Shown here: in pieces, positions 25,644-35,013 of the stretch
Layout of the letters: each line of letters begins with the position of its first letter
Numbering within the stretch: the first letter of the stretch is position 1
DNA from: Comamonas fluminis
Lineage (GTDB): Bacteria > Pseudomonadota > Gammaproteobacteria > Burkholderiales > Burkholderiaceae_C
Direction: 5' to 3'
Assembly (NCBI RefSeq): GCF_019186805.1
Contig: NZ_CP066783.1
Location: forward strand, 3,733,501 to 3,797,500
Length of the DNA stretch: 64,000 nucleotides
Made by a program: the position numbers and the translations under genes
Notes under the pieces: model-generated
What the model was told of the DNA's origin: nothing
Databases searched by the model: none
What the model saw: only the letters and a program-made list of their open reading frames with translations

Positions 25644-27872
25644 TTACTTGGCTGCTGCGCCACCAGCAGCCGGGCTTGCAGCAGCCGCTGGTGCTTGCGG
25701 CGCAGCCGTTTCAGCAGCAGCGGCTGCAATTGGCGCGGGGTGCCAGCTGGCAGGCAGCACCACATTCAGCCAGCCCAGGCGCCAGGCCAGCAGCAGCGCC
25801 AGCACCACGCCAGCCACCAGCCACAGGCTGTTGCGCAGGCGGTGAGAGTCGGCAAATGGGTCCGCCAGATTGCGCTTGGCATTCAGGGGCACCTTGGCCG
25901 TCTGCGACAGGCTCTGGCCCAGCCCCAGGTTGATGTTCATGCGGCCATTGATGGCCCAGCCGCTGGCGTCCAGGATGGGGCCCAGGCTGCGCTGGCGCAG
26001 CTTCAGCCAGGCAATCATCATGCTGGGGCCGGAGATGGCGAGGATGATGCCCAGAATGGCCACCGGAATCCACGGGCCCAGTTCAATGAACTTGCCAAAG
26101 ATGCCTACGGCGACCGCACTCAGGGAACCCAGTGCCACGCCAATGGCGGCCACAGTGCCTACATCGGTCTTGCGCGGTGCAGCGGTAGCGGCCAGGTCCT
26201 TGGGCGCCGTGGTCAGCTTGGCTGCACTCTCGCCCAGGCTAGTGTTGACCAGATCGTTCTTGGCCGCCGCATGCTTGGCCACCTGCTCTTCAATCATGCG
26301 CAGGAACTTCTTGTAAGGCGAGAAGAAGGCCTGGCCAATGCTGGTGGGGTTGTCGATCAGTTTGACGATGGTGGCATCCCAGTCATTGCCCGCACGGTCA
26401 TAGAAGACGCCGTTGCGGCCCACGAACAGAAAGTCCACATCGCCGGCGGTGAAGGCCGCCACAATGGTTTTCTTCTCGCCTTCGCGCTTGCACTCGCAAT
26501 AGGCCAGATAGGTCTTGGCCATGGCAGCCAGTGCGGAATGCGCGCCAGCGTCGGCCACTTCCACAGTCAGATCGCAGCTGCGGCCATCCAGAAACAGCGT
26601 ACCTGCCTGAAAAGCGGCGCCTTCGCGGCGGTAAAAGCGCGAGAAGGAAACAAAGTTGTTAAGCAGCTCCAGCAGATCTCGCTGCAGGCGAATGAGCTTT
26701 TCCAGCGCCATGGCCTGTTCGCTGTGCTCTTTCTCGGCCTCATCATGATCCAGCAGCGCCAGCAACTGGGCTTCCACACCGCTGCTCAGCAGGGCCTGTA
26801 CTTCGGCTTCAGGCAGACTGCCCAGCGGCGTTGCCGGGCAGGCGGCCAGCCATTCCTGGCACTGGGCCAGCGTGCTCTTGAGCTGCTCCCACTGCGCCTG
26901 CGTCAGCTGTACCAATGCCTCGCCAAATACGGGCTTCACTGCCTGCTCACGCAAAGTCTGCAAAGCACCGGCCCAGGCAGGGTTCACGCCAGCCACCAGG
27001 GGCAGCACGCGCTCTCCAGTCACTGCAGCCAGTGGCAGGGCGGCAATGCTGTCAGAGCCATTGTTCAGCACCTGCGCGCCCAGGGCGGCATAGCCTTCTT
27101 CGGTGGGGTTGAGCGGCGCCAGCGCGCGCGGGTCAAACTCCACCAGCCCTGTGCGGGCAAAAAAGTCATCCACCTTGGCCTGTACGGCATTCACCGCCTC
27201 TGCAGCCGCCAGCGCCAGGGCGCGGGGCGTGAGCTGGCAGCCCAGTTCAGCCGCCTGGGCAAACCAGGCCTGCAGGGCACGCGCATCGGCAAAGAAGGCT
27301 TCTGCACGTGGGCGGTCGATGCCCGCTACGCCGTCGCAGCCATCCACGCTGCCATAGGCCTCCTGAATACGGGTAATCAGCGCAGTCAGCACCTCATCCG
27401 ATTCCGCCGTGGCGCTGGAAATCACGCCATCGCCGTTGAAGCGCAGCGCCTGCAGCGAAGCCAGACGCTCCTGCACCTGCGCCAGCGTGATGGCACGGGC
27501 ATCGCTTTGCCCCGCCAGCGCCAGCACCCGCTGCGCTTCAGCCAGCAGCATGGCGCCCTCTTCGCTGCTGTCGTTGATGCTGGCCAGTTGCAGCACATCA
27601 CCGCCATCCGCCAGCACCTGCGGGTCTTTTACCCGCGCAACGGCCCATTCGCAGGCAGCCACCAGCTCAGGTGGGCGAATGCGGCCATCCTTGCTGACGT
27701 CAATCAAATCCAGCGTTGCACCGTCGAACTCTATGCCTCGCGTCGGGCAGGCCAGCGCGACCCAGAGCTTCTGATCCAACTCACCAATGTGGGCAATGTC
27801 CTGGCCGGTACGGATCACAACCTGATCCACATCGCCAGCACGGAAAAACTGCCACTCGTACTGCTGCTCCAT
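25644..27872 (-). CDS. Large uncharacterised membrane protein with EF-hand motifs
   Basis: I choose ATG 27872 (MEQQYEWQFFRAGDVDQVV), which has AGGAG upstream; the frame extends 16 codons further. The protein has 742 residues and I recognise no family. A perfect EF-hand loop DVSKDGRIRPPE lies at 58-69. A degenerate second one lies near 144-155 (RFNGDGVISSAT, positions 3, 5, 6 and 8 conserved). Residues 160-560 look soluble and largely helical. Three hydrophobic segments lie near 573-592, 601-622 and 682-706, followed by an Ala/Pro-rich tail of about 30 residues. Calcium sensing at the membrane is inference. It is a single-gene unit with its own terminator. Confidence 0.8.
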   Translation of the reverse strand: MEQQYEWQFFRAGDVDQVVIRTGQDIAHIGELDQKLWVALACPTRGIEFDGATLDLIDVSKDGRIRPPELVAACEWAVARVKDPQVLADGGDVLQLASINDSSEEGAMLLAEAQRVLALAGQSDARAITLAQVQERLASLQALRFNGDGVISSATAESDEVLTALITRIQEAYGSVDGCDGVAGIDRPRAEAFFADARALQAWFAQAAELGCQLTPRALALAAAEAVNAVQAKVDDFFARTGLVEFDPRALAPLNPTEEGYAALGAQVLNNGSDSIAALPLAAVTGERVLPLVAGVNPAWAGALQTLREQAVKPVFGEALVQLTQAQWEQLKSTLAQCQEWLAACPATPLGSLPEAEVQALLSSGVEAQLLALLDHDEAEKEHSEQAMALEKLIRLQRDLLELLNNFVSFSRFYRREGAAFQAGTLFLDGRSCDLTVEVADAGAHSALAAMAKTYLAYCECKREGEKKTIVAAFTAGDVDFLFVGRNGVFYDRAGNDWDATIVKLIDNPTSIGQAFFSPYKKFLRMIEEQVAKHAAAKNDLVNTSLGESAAKLTTAPKDLAATAAPRKTDVGTVAAIGVALGSLSAVAVGIFGKFIELGPWIPVAILGIILAISGPSMMIAWLKLRQRSLGPILDASGWAINGRMNINLGLGQSLSQTAKVPLNAKRNLADPFADSHRLRNSLWLVAGVVLALLLAWRLGWLNVVLPASWHPAPIAAAAAETAAPQAPAAAASPAAGGAAAK

Positions 27873-28098
27873 GAAACTAACAACTCCTGGGCGCCTTGCC
27901 CCTGTCAAACACGCAAACACTCAGGCACCACTTGCGCAGTGCGCTATCAAAACCTGAAGTGTAAAAGTCATCAAGCTGACAAATTGGCGATATTTGTGAA
28001 CTCTTGCATCCAAATACAGGAACTTTTCTCAAAGCTGTGCAAGAATAAAGTTATTGTTTAGATACTTTATTTCCTCAACGCTGCCGCCAACAACTGCC

Positions 28099-28833
28099 AT
28101 GAGCACCAACGCCTCCGCCCAGACCCGTGACAAGCTGCACCTGCAGCTGGCCCGGCTCTTTCGCAGCAAGATAGCGACCGGCGAGTGGGCCGTGGGCCAG
28201 AGCATTCCCACGGTGGAAGAACTGGAAGCGCTGCACAGCGTCTCGCGCACCACCGTGCGCATGGCGGTCAGAGCGCTGGTTGATGAAGACCTGCTGGAGA
28301 CCCGAAAGCGCGGCGGCACCAGAGTCATGGGGCAGCCATACAAGCCGCCATCATTTTTGCTGCCAGGCAGCTGGCAGCAACTGGTGGCATTTGGCGAACA
28401 GATCGAGCCCATCACACTGCATACCGCGCACGACTGCATCCCTCCCATTCCTGCGGGCTTTCCTCAGCCCGGACAACTGGCCGATGCCTATGTGCATTTT
28501 CTGCGCGCCCACACCCATGACGACGCACGTTTTTGCCTGTCCGAGCTGTATGTGGAGCAAGGCCTGTACCCCGAGATCGAAGTCCAGCTTGAGGACGCCA
28601 CGCTGGCGCAGGCACTGGGCAGCGCGCCGTCGCGCATCGCCGCCGCACGCCAGCACCTGAGCGTGACCCTGGCCGACGAGCTGATTGCCGAACACCTTGG
28701 CGTGCCACTGGGCACGGCCTTGATCCAGGTCTTGCGCTGGGCCTGCAACCCGCAGGGCGTGCTGATTTACTGGGCCAAGATTCGCTACCGCAGCGAGTAT
28801 GTGCACATTGAAATGGACATGCTGCAGCAATGA
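28099..28833 (+). CDS. GntR-family (HutC type) transcriptional regulator
   Basis: I choose ATG 28099 (MSTNASAQTRDKLHLQLARLF); the frame opens at 28054. The protein has 244 residues. The N-terminal winged helix is classical GntR (RSKIATGEWAVGQSIPTVEE, then SVSRTTVRMAVRALVDEDLL and KRGGTRVMG, about 22-82). The C-terminal half resembles a UTRA ligand-binding domain (LSVTLADELIAEHLGVPLGT, then LIQVLRWACNPQGVLIY). It precedes fumarylacetoacetase by 90 bp on the same strand, so aromatic amino acid or homogentisate catabolites are plausible effectors. Confidence 0.9.
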   Translation: MSTNASAQTRDKLHLQLARLFRSKIATGEWAVGQSIPTVEELEALHSVSRTTVRMAVRALVDEDLLETRKRGGTRVMGQPYKPPSFLLPGSWQQLVAFGEQIEPITLHTAHDCIPPIPAGFPQPGQLADAYVHFLRAHTHDDARFCLSELYVEQGLYPEIEVQLEDATLAQALGSAPSRIAAARQHLSVTLADELIAEHLGVPLGTALIQVLRWACNPQGVLIYWAKIRYRSEYVHIEMDMLQQ

Positions 28834-28852
28834 GCGCGCCAAGCCAAATATT

Positions 28853-28905
28853 CAAAATCAATAGCAGATAGCGCATATTCCATAAGCGCTACAACCCGTT
28901 TTTAA
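28853..28905 (+). repeat. Dispersed intergenic palindrome, copy 2
   Basis: It reads aatcaatagcagatagcgca, tattcc, ataagcgctacaacccg and ends in a T run. The arms agcgc and gcgct pair. It lies between the GntR gene and fahA, where it would be transcribed if the two are co-expressed. Confidence 0.7.
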
Positions 28906-28923
28906 CGATATCGATTCAAGGAG

Positions 28924-30237
28924 ATGAACATGGCATTGAACGAAACCCACGACACCGGCCTGCAAAGCTGGGTGGCCAGCGCCAACACCGGCAAGAGCGA
29001 CTTCCCCATCCAGAACCTGCCCTTCGCGGTCTTTCGCCGCACTGGTAGCAGTGAAGCCTTTCGCGGCGGTGTAGCCATTGGCGATCAGGTGCTGGACATG
29101 GCCGCCGTGCGCGATACCAAAGCCCTGCACGCTGATGTGCAGGCGCAGGTCGATGCCGCTGCTCAGGGCAAGCTCAATGCACTGATGGGCATGAACCCCG
29201 CACAGTGGTCGGCCCTGCGCCTGGCCCTGTCGCGCGCCCTGCGTGCTGGCGCGGCCGCCGAAGCCGCACTCAAGGCCTGCCTGGTGCCGCAGTCCGACGT
29301 TGAATACACCGTGCCCGTGCAAGTGGGCGACTACACGGACTTCTACACCTCCGTCTATCACGCCACCAATGTGGGCAAGCTGTTTCGCCCCACCAACCCG
29401 CTGATGGAGAACTACAAGTGGGTGCCCATCGGCTACCACGGCCGTGCCTCCAGCATCCGCATCTCGGGCGTGGATTTCAAGCGTCCCAAGGGCCAGCTCA
29501 AGGCACCTGATGCCAATCCCGCTCTCTTGCCCTGCAACCGTCTGGACTACGAACTGGAAATGGGCATCTACGCCGGTGCAGGCAACCAATGGGGCGATGC
29601 AATTGGCATTGACGACGCGGAAAACCACATCTTCGGCCTGTGCCTCTTGAACGACTGGTCGGCCCGTGATGTGCAGGCCTGGGAATACCAGCCGCTGGGC
29701 CCGTTCCTCTCGAAGAACTTTGCCACCAGCATCTCGCCCTGGGTGGTGACGCTGGAAGCACTGGCGCCCTACCGCACTGCCTTCACGCGCCCCGCCGAAG
29801 ACCCACAGCCCCTGCCCTACCTCAGCTCTGACGCCAACTGGCAAAGCGGCGCGCTGGATGTGCAGCTGACCGTCGCCATTCAGACCGCCCAGATGCGCGC
29901 TGCGGGCCAGGAAGCCGCTCAAATCACCCAGACCAGCTACCGCCACGCTTACTGGACCATGGCGCAACTGGTGGCCCACCACACCGTCAACGGCTGCGAC
30001 CTGCAACCTGGTGACCTGATGGGCACAGGCACGCTTTCCGGCCCCACAGCCACCGAAGCTGGTGCGCTGCTGGAAATCACCGAAGGCGGCAAGAACCCGC
30101 TGACCCTGCCCAATGGCGAAACCCGTACCTTCCTGCAAGACGGGGACGCCGTGGTCTTCACCGGCTGGTGCGAAAAGCCCGGCGCAGCCCGCATCGGCTT
30201 TGGCGAATGCCGGGCCACGGTGCTGCCCACCGCCTGA
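28924..30237 (+). CDS. fahA: Fumarylacetoacetase
   Basis: This 437-residue enzyme performs the last step of tyrosine/homogentisate breakdown, cutting fumarylacetoacetate to fumarate and acetoacetate. The N-terminal SH3-like part (FPIQNLPFAVFRR) precedes the FAH domain. Metal and catalytic elements are visible: DYTDFYTSVYHATNVGKLFR (Asp and His), YHGRASSIRISG, ELEMGIYAG (Glu pair) and NDWSARDVQAWEYQPLGPF (Asp). ATG 28924 follows aagga (with an alternative ATG two codons later). No homogentisate dioxygenase gene is adjacent, so the rest of the pathway must lie elsewhere. A terminator follows. Confidence 0.96.
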   Translation: MNMALNETHDTGLQSWVASANTGKSDFPIQNLPFAVFRRTGSSEAFRGGVAIGDQVLDMAAVRDTKALHADVQAQVDAAAQGKLNALMGMNPAQWSALRLALSRALRAGAAAEAALKACLVPQSDVEYTVPVQVGDYTDFYTSVYHATNVGKLFRPTNPLMENYKWVPIGYHGRASSIRISGVDFKRPKGQLKAPDANPALLPCNRLDYELEMGIYAGAGNQWGDAIGIDDAENHIFGLCLLNDWSARDVQAWEYQPLGPFLSKNFATSISPWVVTLEALAPYRTAFTRPAEDPQPLPYLSSDANWQSGALDVQLTVAIQTAQMRAAGQEAAQITQTSYRHAYWTMAQLVAHHTVNGCDLQPGDLMGTGTLSGPTATEAGALLEITEGGKNPLTLPNGETRTFLQDGDAVVFTGWCEKPGAARIGFGECRATVLPTA

Positions 30238-30261
30238 GGCTTTGAACGCTTCGACTAACGC

Positions 30262-30318
30262 TTCTGATTAGATAGCTGCTCGCGCTTATTTAATAAGGGC
30301 TTCAGGCTGAAAAGGCTT
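30262..30318 (+). repeat. Dispersed intergenic palindrome, copy 3
   Basis: It reads gattagatagctgctcgcgc, ttatttaataag, ggcttcaggctgaaaag, a good match to the family consensus. It lies between the fahA stop and its terminator. Confidence 0.75.
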
Positions 30319-30338
30319 CAAATCTAATCACCAGCCCC

Positions 30339-30370
30339 GCCGCGCCGCCCGCAAGGCCGCGCGGCTTTTT
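30339..30370 (+). terminator. Terminator of fahA
   Basis: The 7-bp G+C stem gccgcgc/gcgcggc has a 13-base loop and is followed by five T. Confidence 0.8.
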
Positions 30371-30420
30371 CAGCCCATGCTGGAGAGGTCTGGATGCTGA
30401 AAGCAGCGCGCTTCGCTCAC

Positions 30421-31647
30421 TCAGCGCATATTGCCGATGATGGAGGTCCTCGCATCCTGCATCTTTCTTATCAACGCAGCCATTTGTTCAAACGCCTCGT
30501 TTCTTTTGGCTAAAGCGCTCTGCAACCGAAGCATGTCCATCTGCTGAAATGGGCTCAAGCTATCCATCACCGTCTTGACCTGGTTGAACATCACCACACC
30601 AAAACCAGAGGCATCCTTCCCCGCACAATCCAAGTCCAAATTGGTCTTCTGCGCGCAGAAATCGCGCCAAAGTTGGTCGTCCTTCCCGTTCTGGCTCAAT
30701 GCCTGCTGCAAATCCTGGATACGCGCATTCCGAGCTTGTTCTTTTTCCATTTGCGCCTTAATTTGCTGCTCAAGCAGGCCCGAGCGCTCCTGCTGCATTC
30801 CCAGCATCAATGCCATTAGCTCCTCATTGGAGAGGGAACTCTTGAGAATTCCGGCAATACTGGGCTCACCTTGTTCGCTCAGCACACTGCTACTAGCCAA
30901 GGTACTGACTTTGGCCTGCACCTTGACTTGCGCAGTCCCTGTGCGGCAATAGCTGTACAGGCTCGATTTCGACACCACCCGCGTCAGCCCGGGGCCGCAA
31001 GCAGGCGGCGTCTCGTCGAAAACGCTGGCATTGTCCTGCGCAGCCAGCGCCTCGCGCAGGTTCAGCTCGGGCAACTGCTTGCTGGCAAAGGCTGGCATTT
31101 CGTCCATCCGGTCATAAAAATCCAGATACTGCTGCAGCGTCACACCCGAAGCGCCCACATCGTCCATCAGATCCACAATACGCCCGTCCAGGTCGTCAAT
31201 TTCGGCCAGGATGGCCTGTGGATCACGTGTGCCTTCGTGCTCGGCCATGGCATTCCACAGTTGCTGGTAGAACTCGACTTGCTTGCGCCGCAGGCTCGCA
31301 GGGTCCACGAATGTGGATGCCCCGCTGCCCTGCACCGCCGAATCGCCACCATTGCGCTGCACGGATTCCAGAATGGAAACACGCACCCCATCCAGCAGCC
31401 CGGGCTGGCTGCTGTCCACCAGAGCTCCCGTCGGCGTTACGCCATAGACGACATAGTGACTGACCTGGCTGCCCTCCACCTCCAGCGGCGTTTCCATGGA
31501 GAATCTTTCGCCCGGCTTCATCTCGCTGACAGGCGTGACGGCCTCGCTCTGCGCTCCATCAGGCTTGCTGCCGCCATCACCGCCTCCGCAGCCGACCAAA
31601 GCGCCTGCCACCAGCGCCAGCGTAGTGATATGTTTCCATCGATTCAT
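30421..31647 (-). CDS. Hypothetical lipoprotein
   Basis: I choose ATG 31647 (MNRWKHITTLALVAGALVGC), which gives a classical lipoprotein signal with lipid-attachment Cys20; the frame is open 16 codons further. The mature part (about 388 residues) starts with a Gly/Ser/Asp-rich linker. It has one Cys-rich spot (CGPGLTRVVSKSSLYSYC, possible disulfide) and a long helical, Gln/Glu-rich stretch near residues 270-330 (LEQQIKAQMEKEQARNARIQ) that may form a coiled coil. I recognise no family. It is a single leftward gene. Confidence 0.75.
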   Translation of the reverse strand: MNRWKHITTLALVAGALVGCGGGDGGSKPDGAQSEAVTPVSEMKPGERFSMETPLEVEGSQVSHYVVYGVTPTGALVDSSQPGLLDGVRVSILESVQRNGGDSAVQGSGASTFVDPASLRRKQVEFYQQLWNAMAEHEGTRDPQAILAEIDDLDGRIVDLMDDVGASGVTLQQYLDFYDRMDEMPAFASKQLPELNLREALAAQDNASVFDETPPACGPGLTRVVSKSSLYSYCRTGTAQVKVQAKVSTLASSSVLSEQGEPSIAGILKSSLSNEELMALMLGMQQERSGLLEQQIKAQMEKEQARNARIQDLQQALSQNGKDDQLWRDFCAQKTNLDLDCAGKDASGFGVVMFNQVKTVMDSLSPFQQMDMLRLQSALAKRNEAFEQMAALIRKMQDARTSIIGNMR

Positions 31648-31858
31648 GATTGGTCTCGCAGCATTCGTTGTAGATAGCCGGATTAAGCCCCTCACTGCCC
31701 ACGCTGACCATCACTGAAATTGGGTATTTTGAGGTGAGGATCTGAAGCTCCAGTCTGGCGCAACATGCTGCTGATTCCGCAAACAAACGGCTTTGTGTCG
31801 GCTTTTTCACAGCAAGCGTGCCAACGCCCATTTGTAAGCTCATGACACAATTACCCTC

Positions 31859-33127
31859 ATGCCTGCTGCACCGGACTCTCTGCACCCCGCCGCCTCTGCT
31901 TCTTCTTCACAGCGGCAGGAGCCTGTGCTCAACCCCGCCAAGAGCCAGGCCAGCAGCCCACTGCCCGCCTCTATTGCCGGTGCTTTTGCTGCTGCGGCTT
32001 ATTCCATGCAGCACAGTCTGGAGCATGAAAGCCTGCCGAACGAGGAAGAAGACCCCGGCCTGCTGCCCCAGCTCTATGCCAGCCGCATAGGCCCACGCTC
32101 ACAGGCTTATTACCTGGCGCAATTCAAACGCTTTGATGCGCTGGACCGCAGCCTGCCCAGCTGGAATATGGCTGCGGCCTTTTTCACTCTGGCCTGGTGC
32201 TGCCTGCGCGGGCTGTGGCAAGAAGCCGCCAAGTATCTGGCCGCTATCACAGCGGTGGCGCTGATCTGGTGGTTTGGCCTGCGCCCGGCGCTGCCCGGCG
32301 CCATTGCCCTGGGCCTGGGCGCTGCGCTATGGCTGGCCGCAGTGGCCGTGCCTGGCCTGCTGGGCAATGGCTGGTACTGGCGCACAGTGCGCCAGCAAAC
32401 ACTCAAGGCCATTGCAGACGCCCCCAATATGGCCCAGGTGCACAGCGCATTGCAGGCCCAGGCCGCGCCAGCCCATCAGAAGCTGGCAGCCATGCTGGTA
32501 CTGGCCCTGCCACTGGCGGCCGCTGCTGGAGCAGGTCTTGCGCTGCTGCCCGCAAGGCAAGCACCTTCCGCAAAAACCACCACCCCTACACCGACATCTG
32601 TACCAACATCCGCACCTGCTGCGCAGAACGCTGTCCAGACCGCTGTTACACCCAAGGCTGCTATTGCGACTTCCGCGCCTGTCGCCACGCCTGAAACAGC
32701 GCCCGCCACGCCAGCGCCTTCCACTGTTGATGAAAGCTCTGCAAGCATCACGCCGAAGCCTGCCGCTGAAGCCGGTGAGGCCGCTAAGGCCGCAGCAGCT
32801 GCGCCAGCCACCGCGCCTGCTGCCAACCCCGCCCCCAAACGAAGTGCTTCCGCGGATCTGCAGCCCGGCAAGTTCTATCTGAATGTGGGAGTGTTCTCAG
32901 AGACAGGCAATGCGAGCACCGCCATAGCCGCCCTGAAAAAGTCAGATCTGCCGGTCATCAGCCAGACCCTGCCCAGCAACAAGGGCGAAGTCACCCGTTT
33001 GCGCAGCGGCCCGTTCGACAGCCGCAAGCGGGCCGAAAAAGCGGCTCGCAAACTGGAAAAAGCAGCACTCAAGCCCGTCGTCTTTCAGGCCACCGAAGCC
33101 CAGGCGCCCAGCCCGACCTCTCCTTAA
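31859..33127 (+). CDS. SPOR-domain membrane protein with DUF2628-like N-terminal region
   Basis: This 422-residue protein has three parts. The first is an N-terminal region with YYLAQFKRFDALDRSLPSWN and three hydrophobic segments (about 102-172), like DUF2628. The second is a fourth segment near 206-228 followed by a low-complexity Thr/Pro/Ala linker (about 230-335). The third is a C-terminal SPOR domain (KFYLNVGVFSETGNASTAIA, then VTRLRSGPFDSRKRAEKAAR). SPOR domains bind denuded septal peptidoglycan, so a cell-envelope or division-site role is likely. A role at the septum is inferred from the domain only. Confidence 0.85.
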   Translation: MPAAPDSLHPAASASSSQRQEPVLNPAKSQASSPLPASIAGAFAAAAYSMQHSLEHESLPNEEEDPGLLPQLYASRIGPRSQAYYLAQFKRFDALDRSLPSWNMAAAFFTLAWCCLRGLWQEAAKYLAAITAVALIWWFGLRPALPGAIALGLGAALWLAAVAVPGLLGNGWYWRTVRQQTLKAIADAPNMAQVHSALQAQAAPAHQKLAAMLVLALPLAAAAGAGLALLPARQAPSAKTTTPTPTSVPTSAPAAQNAVQTAVTPKAAIATSAPVATPETAPATPAPSTVDESSASITPKPAAEAGEAAKAAAAAPATAPAANPAPKRSASADLQPGKFYLNVGVFSETGNASTAIAALKKSDLPVISQTLPSNKGEVTRLRSGPFDSRKRAEKAARKLEKAALKPVVFQATEAQAPSPTSP

Positions 33128-33300
33128 ACAGAAGCTGCTACCACTTCATTGAAGCCATTTTTCATGAGTATTAATGGCATAGTTCAATATAGACATACAC
33201 CTGCAGCTTCTATTTTGATAGCAATCCAACTGCAACAGCTCATTGCACTTTATGGGCGAGCCAGCACACAAGACCTGCCAGACCCGCTATCGTGTGGGGC

Positions 33301-33699
33301 ATGACACGCTATAAAACTCCAGGTTTTCGACTCTGCTGCAGCGCAGCTGCTCTGACCCTGCTGCTGGCAGGCTGCGCCACCACGGATTCGGGCACTTCCC
33401 CCAGCCGTCCGGCCACACCCAGCGGCACGCTGACGACTGGCAGCGCCGTCATCACGCCAGCCCCCACACAGCCCGCACCGCCGATTCGCCAAACGCAGAC
33501 CTGCAATGCCAAGCCGGTTCAGCTCTATATCGGCCATAACACCGTGCCTTCCACGCTGGAGATGATCCGCAAGAAAGCCGGAGCCTACAGCGTGCGCGTG
33601 CTGGCCGAGAATCAGCCCAGCACCATGGAGTTTGACCAGGAGCGGCTGAACGTCATTACCAACGACGCTGGCAAGATCACCGCCCTGCGCTGCGGCTAA
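33301..33699 (+). CDS. I78-family peptidase inhibitor-like lipoprotein
   Basis: I choose ATG 33301 (MTRYKTPGFRLCCSAAALTL); an in-frame start three codons earlier is possible. A lipobox LLAGC puts the lipidated Cys at about 25. A Ser/Thr/Pro-rich linker follows. The C-terminal 65 residues (LYIGHNTVPSTLEMIRKKAG, then VRVLAENQPSTMEFDQERLN and a final ALRCG) match the I78 serine-protease inhibitor fold with its disulfide. It could protect the envelope from proteases. The target is unknown. Confidence 0.8.
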   Translation: MTRYKTPGFRLCCSAAALTLLLAGCATTDSGTSPSRPATPSGTLTTGSAVITPAPTQPAPPIRQTQTCNAKPVQLYIGHNTVPSTLEMIRKKAGAYSVRVLAENQPSTMEFDQERLNVITNDAGKITALRCG

Positions 33700-33717
33700 G
33701 CACCAGATGCTGAGCGA

Positions 33718-34950
33718 TCAAAGAAACATTTCCTGCAGATCGCTCAAGAAATCAAAGCCACGTTCCGTGGGCACCACGCGGCCCAGGTCGCGGGTAATCA
33801 GGCCCTTGGCCTGCGCCTCATCCAGTCCCTTAGCAATGGACGACATGGGCAAGCCCGTGCGCTCCATGAATTCCTGCAACGCAAAGCCACCGCGCAGGCG
33901 CAGCGCATTGAGCATGTATTCAAACGGCAGATCGGCGCGCTTGACCTCGTTGTCCTGCGCCAGCGGCGTACCCGCCAGCGCCATGTCCATATAGCGTGCC
34001 GGATCACGGAAGCGCACCTGGCGCACGATGCGATGGGCAAAGCTCAGCTTGCTGTGCGCACCCGCGCCAATGCCCAGGTAGTCGCCAAACTGCCAGTAGT
34101 TGCTGTTGTGAAAGCACTGGTGGCCGGGTTTGGCATAGGCCGAAACCTCGTAGCGCTGCATGCCTGCCGCCGTCGTGCTGGCCGTAATCAGGTCCAGCAT
34201 GTCGTAAGCCGTATCGTCCTCGGGCACCACGGGCGGGTACTTGGCGAAATAGGTATTGGGCTCAATCGTCAGGTGATAGATGGACAGATGCGGCGGCGCA
34301 AACGACAGCGCCGTATCCACATCGCGCTGCAAGTCGGCGATGGACTGACCGGGCAGCGCATACATCAGATCGATGTTGAAGGTCTCGAAATTGTCGGCCG
34401 CCTCGCGCACTGCCGCCTGGGCCTGCGCCGCATCATGCACACGGCCCACGGCCTGCAAAAAACGGTCATCAAAACTCTGCACACCAATGGACAAACGGTT
34501 CACGCCTGCACCGCGAAAAGCCTTGAAGCGGTCTTTCTCGAACGTGCCGGGGTTGGCCTCCATCGTGATTTCGCAGTCCGGCTCCATGCGCAGCCGCGCA
34601 CGCAGCCCGGCAATCAGCTTGTCGATGGACTCTGGCGAAAACAGGCTGGGCGTGCCGCCGCCCATGAAGACGCTGTGCACCGTGCGTCCCCAGATCAGCG
34701 GCAGCGCCGACTCCAGATCAGCCATCAGCGCATCGATATAACGGTCTTCCGGCAGCGCATCCGTGCCCTTGCGTGCCTCATGCGAGTTGAAATCGCAGTA
34801 CGGGCATTTCTTGAGGCACCAGGGCAGATGCACATACAGCGACAGCGGCGGCAAGCTGCCCAGCTGCAACGTGCCGGGGCGCATGTAATGCTGAATATCG
34901 CGCTGCACCGCAGCTTCTGCAGTCTCGGTTTGAGGCTGAATGGGGATCAT
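33718..34950 (-). CDS. hemW: Radical SAM haem chaperone HemW
   Basis: This 410-residue protein is HemW, long annotated as oxygen-independent coproporphyrinogen oxidase but shown in relatives to bind haem and insert it into target proteins. The radical SAM cluster motif CLKKCPYC (Cx3Cx2C) lies near residue 46 in LYVHLPWCLKKCPYCDFNSH. FMGGGTPSLFSPESIDKLI and NRLSIGVQSFDDRFL follow. The C-terminal HemN_C-like region is present (FEYMLNALRLRGGFALQEF). HemW lacks the extra N-terminal Cys of true HemN. It lies downstream of rdgB on the same strand, a common pairing in betaproteobacteria. Confidence 0.95.
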   Translation of the reverse strand: MIPIQPQTETAEAAVQRDIQHYMRPGTLQLGSLPPLSLYVHLPWCLKKCPYCDFNSHEARKGTDALPEDRYIDALMADLESALPLIWGRTVHSVFMGGGTPSLFSPESIDKLIAGLRARLRMEPDCEITMEANPGTFEKDRFKAFRGAGVNRLSIGVQSFDDRFLQAVGRVHDAAQAQAAVREAADNFETFNIDLMYALPGQSIADLQRDVDTALSFAPPHLSIYHLTIEPNTYFAKYPPVVPEDDTAYDMLDLITASTTAAGMQRYEVSAYAKPGHQCFHNSNYWQFGDYLGIGAGAHSKLSFAHRIVRQVRFRDPARYMDMALAGTPLAQDNEVKRADLPFEYMLNALRLRGGFALQEFMERTGLPMSSIAKGLDEAQAKGLITRDLGRVVPTERGFDFLSDLQEMFL

Positions 34951-35013
34951 GGGAGTGTTTTATATCTAGTTCAGGCAAAGACCAATGCAGCCAAAACTAG
35001 CACAGTCCCAGCC

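Noticed and set aside
25521..28061. 846-residue rightward frame opposite the EF-hand protein
   Set aside because: It is His/Gln-rich and low in family signals, typical of an antisense shadow. The leftward frame has EF-hand motifs, membrane segments, a ribosome site and a terminator.
33180..33240. Further copy of the dispersed palindrome
   Set aside because: It shares only a tttgatagc box; the two arms are missing.
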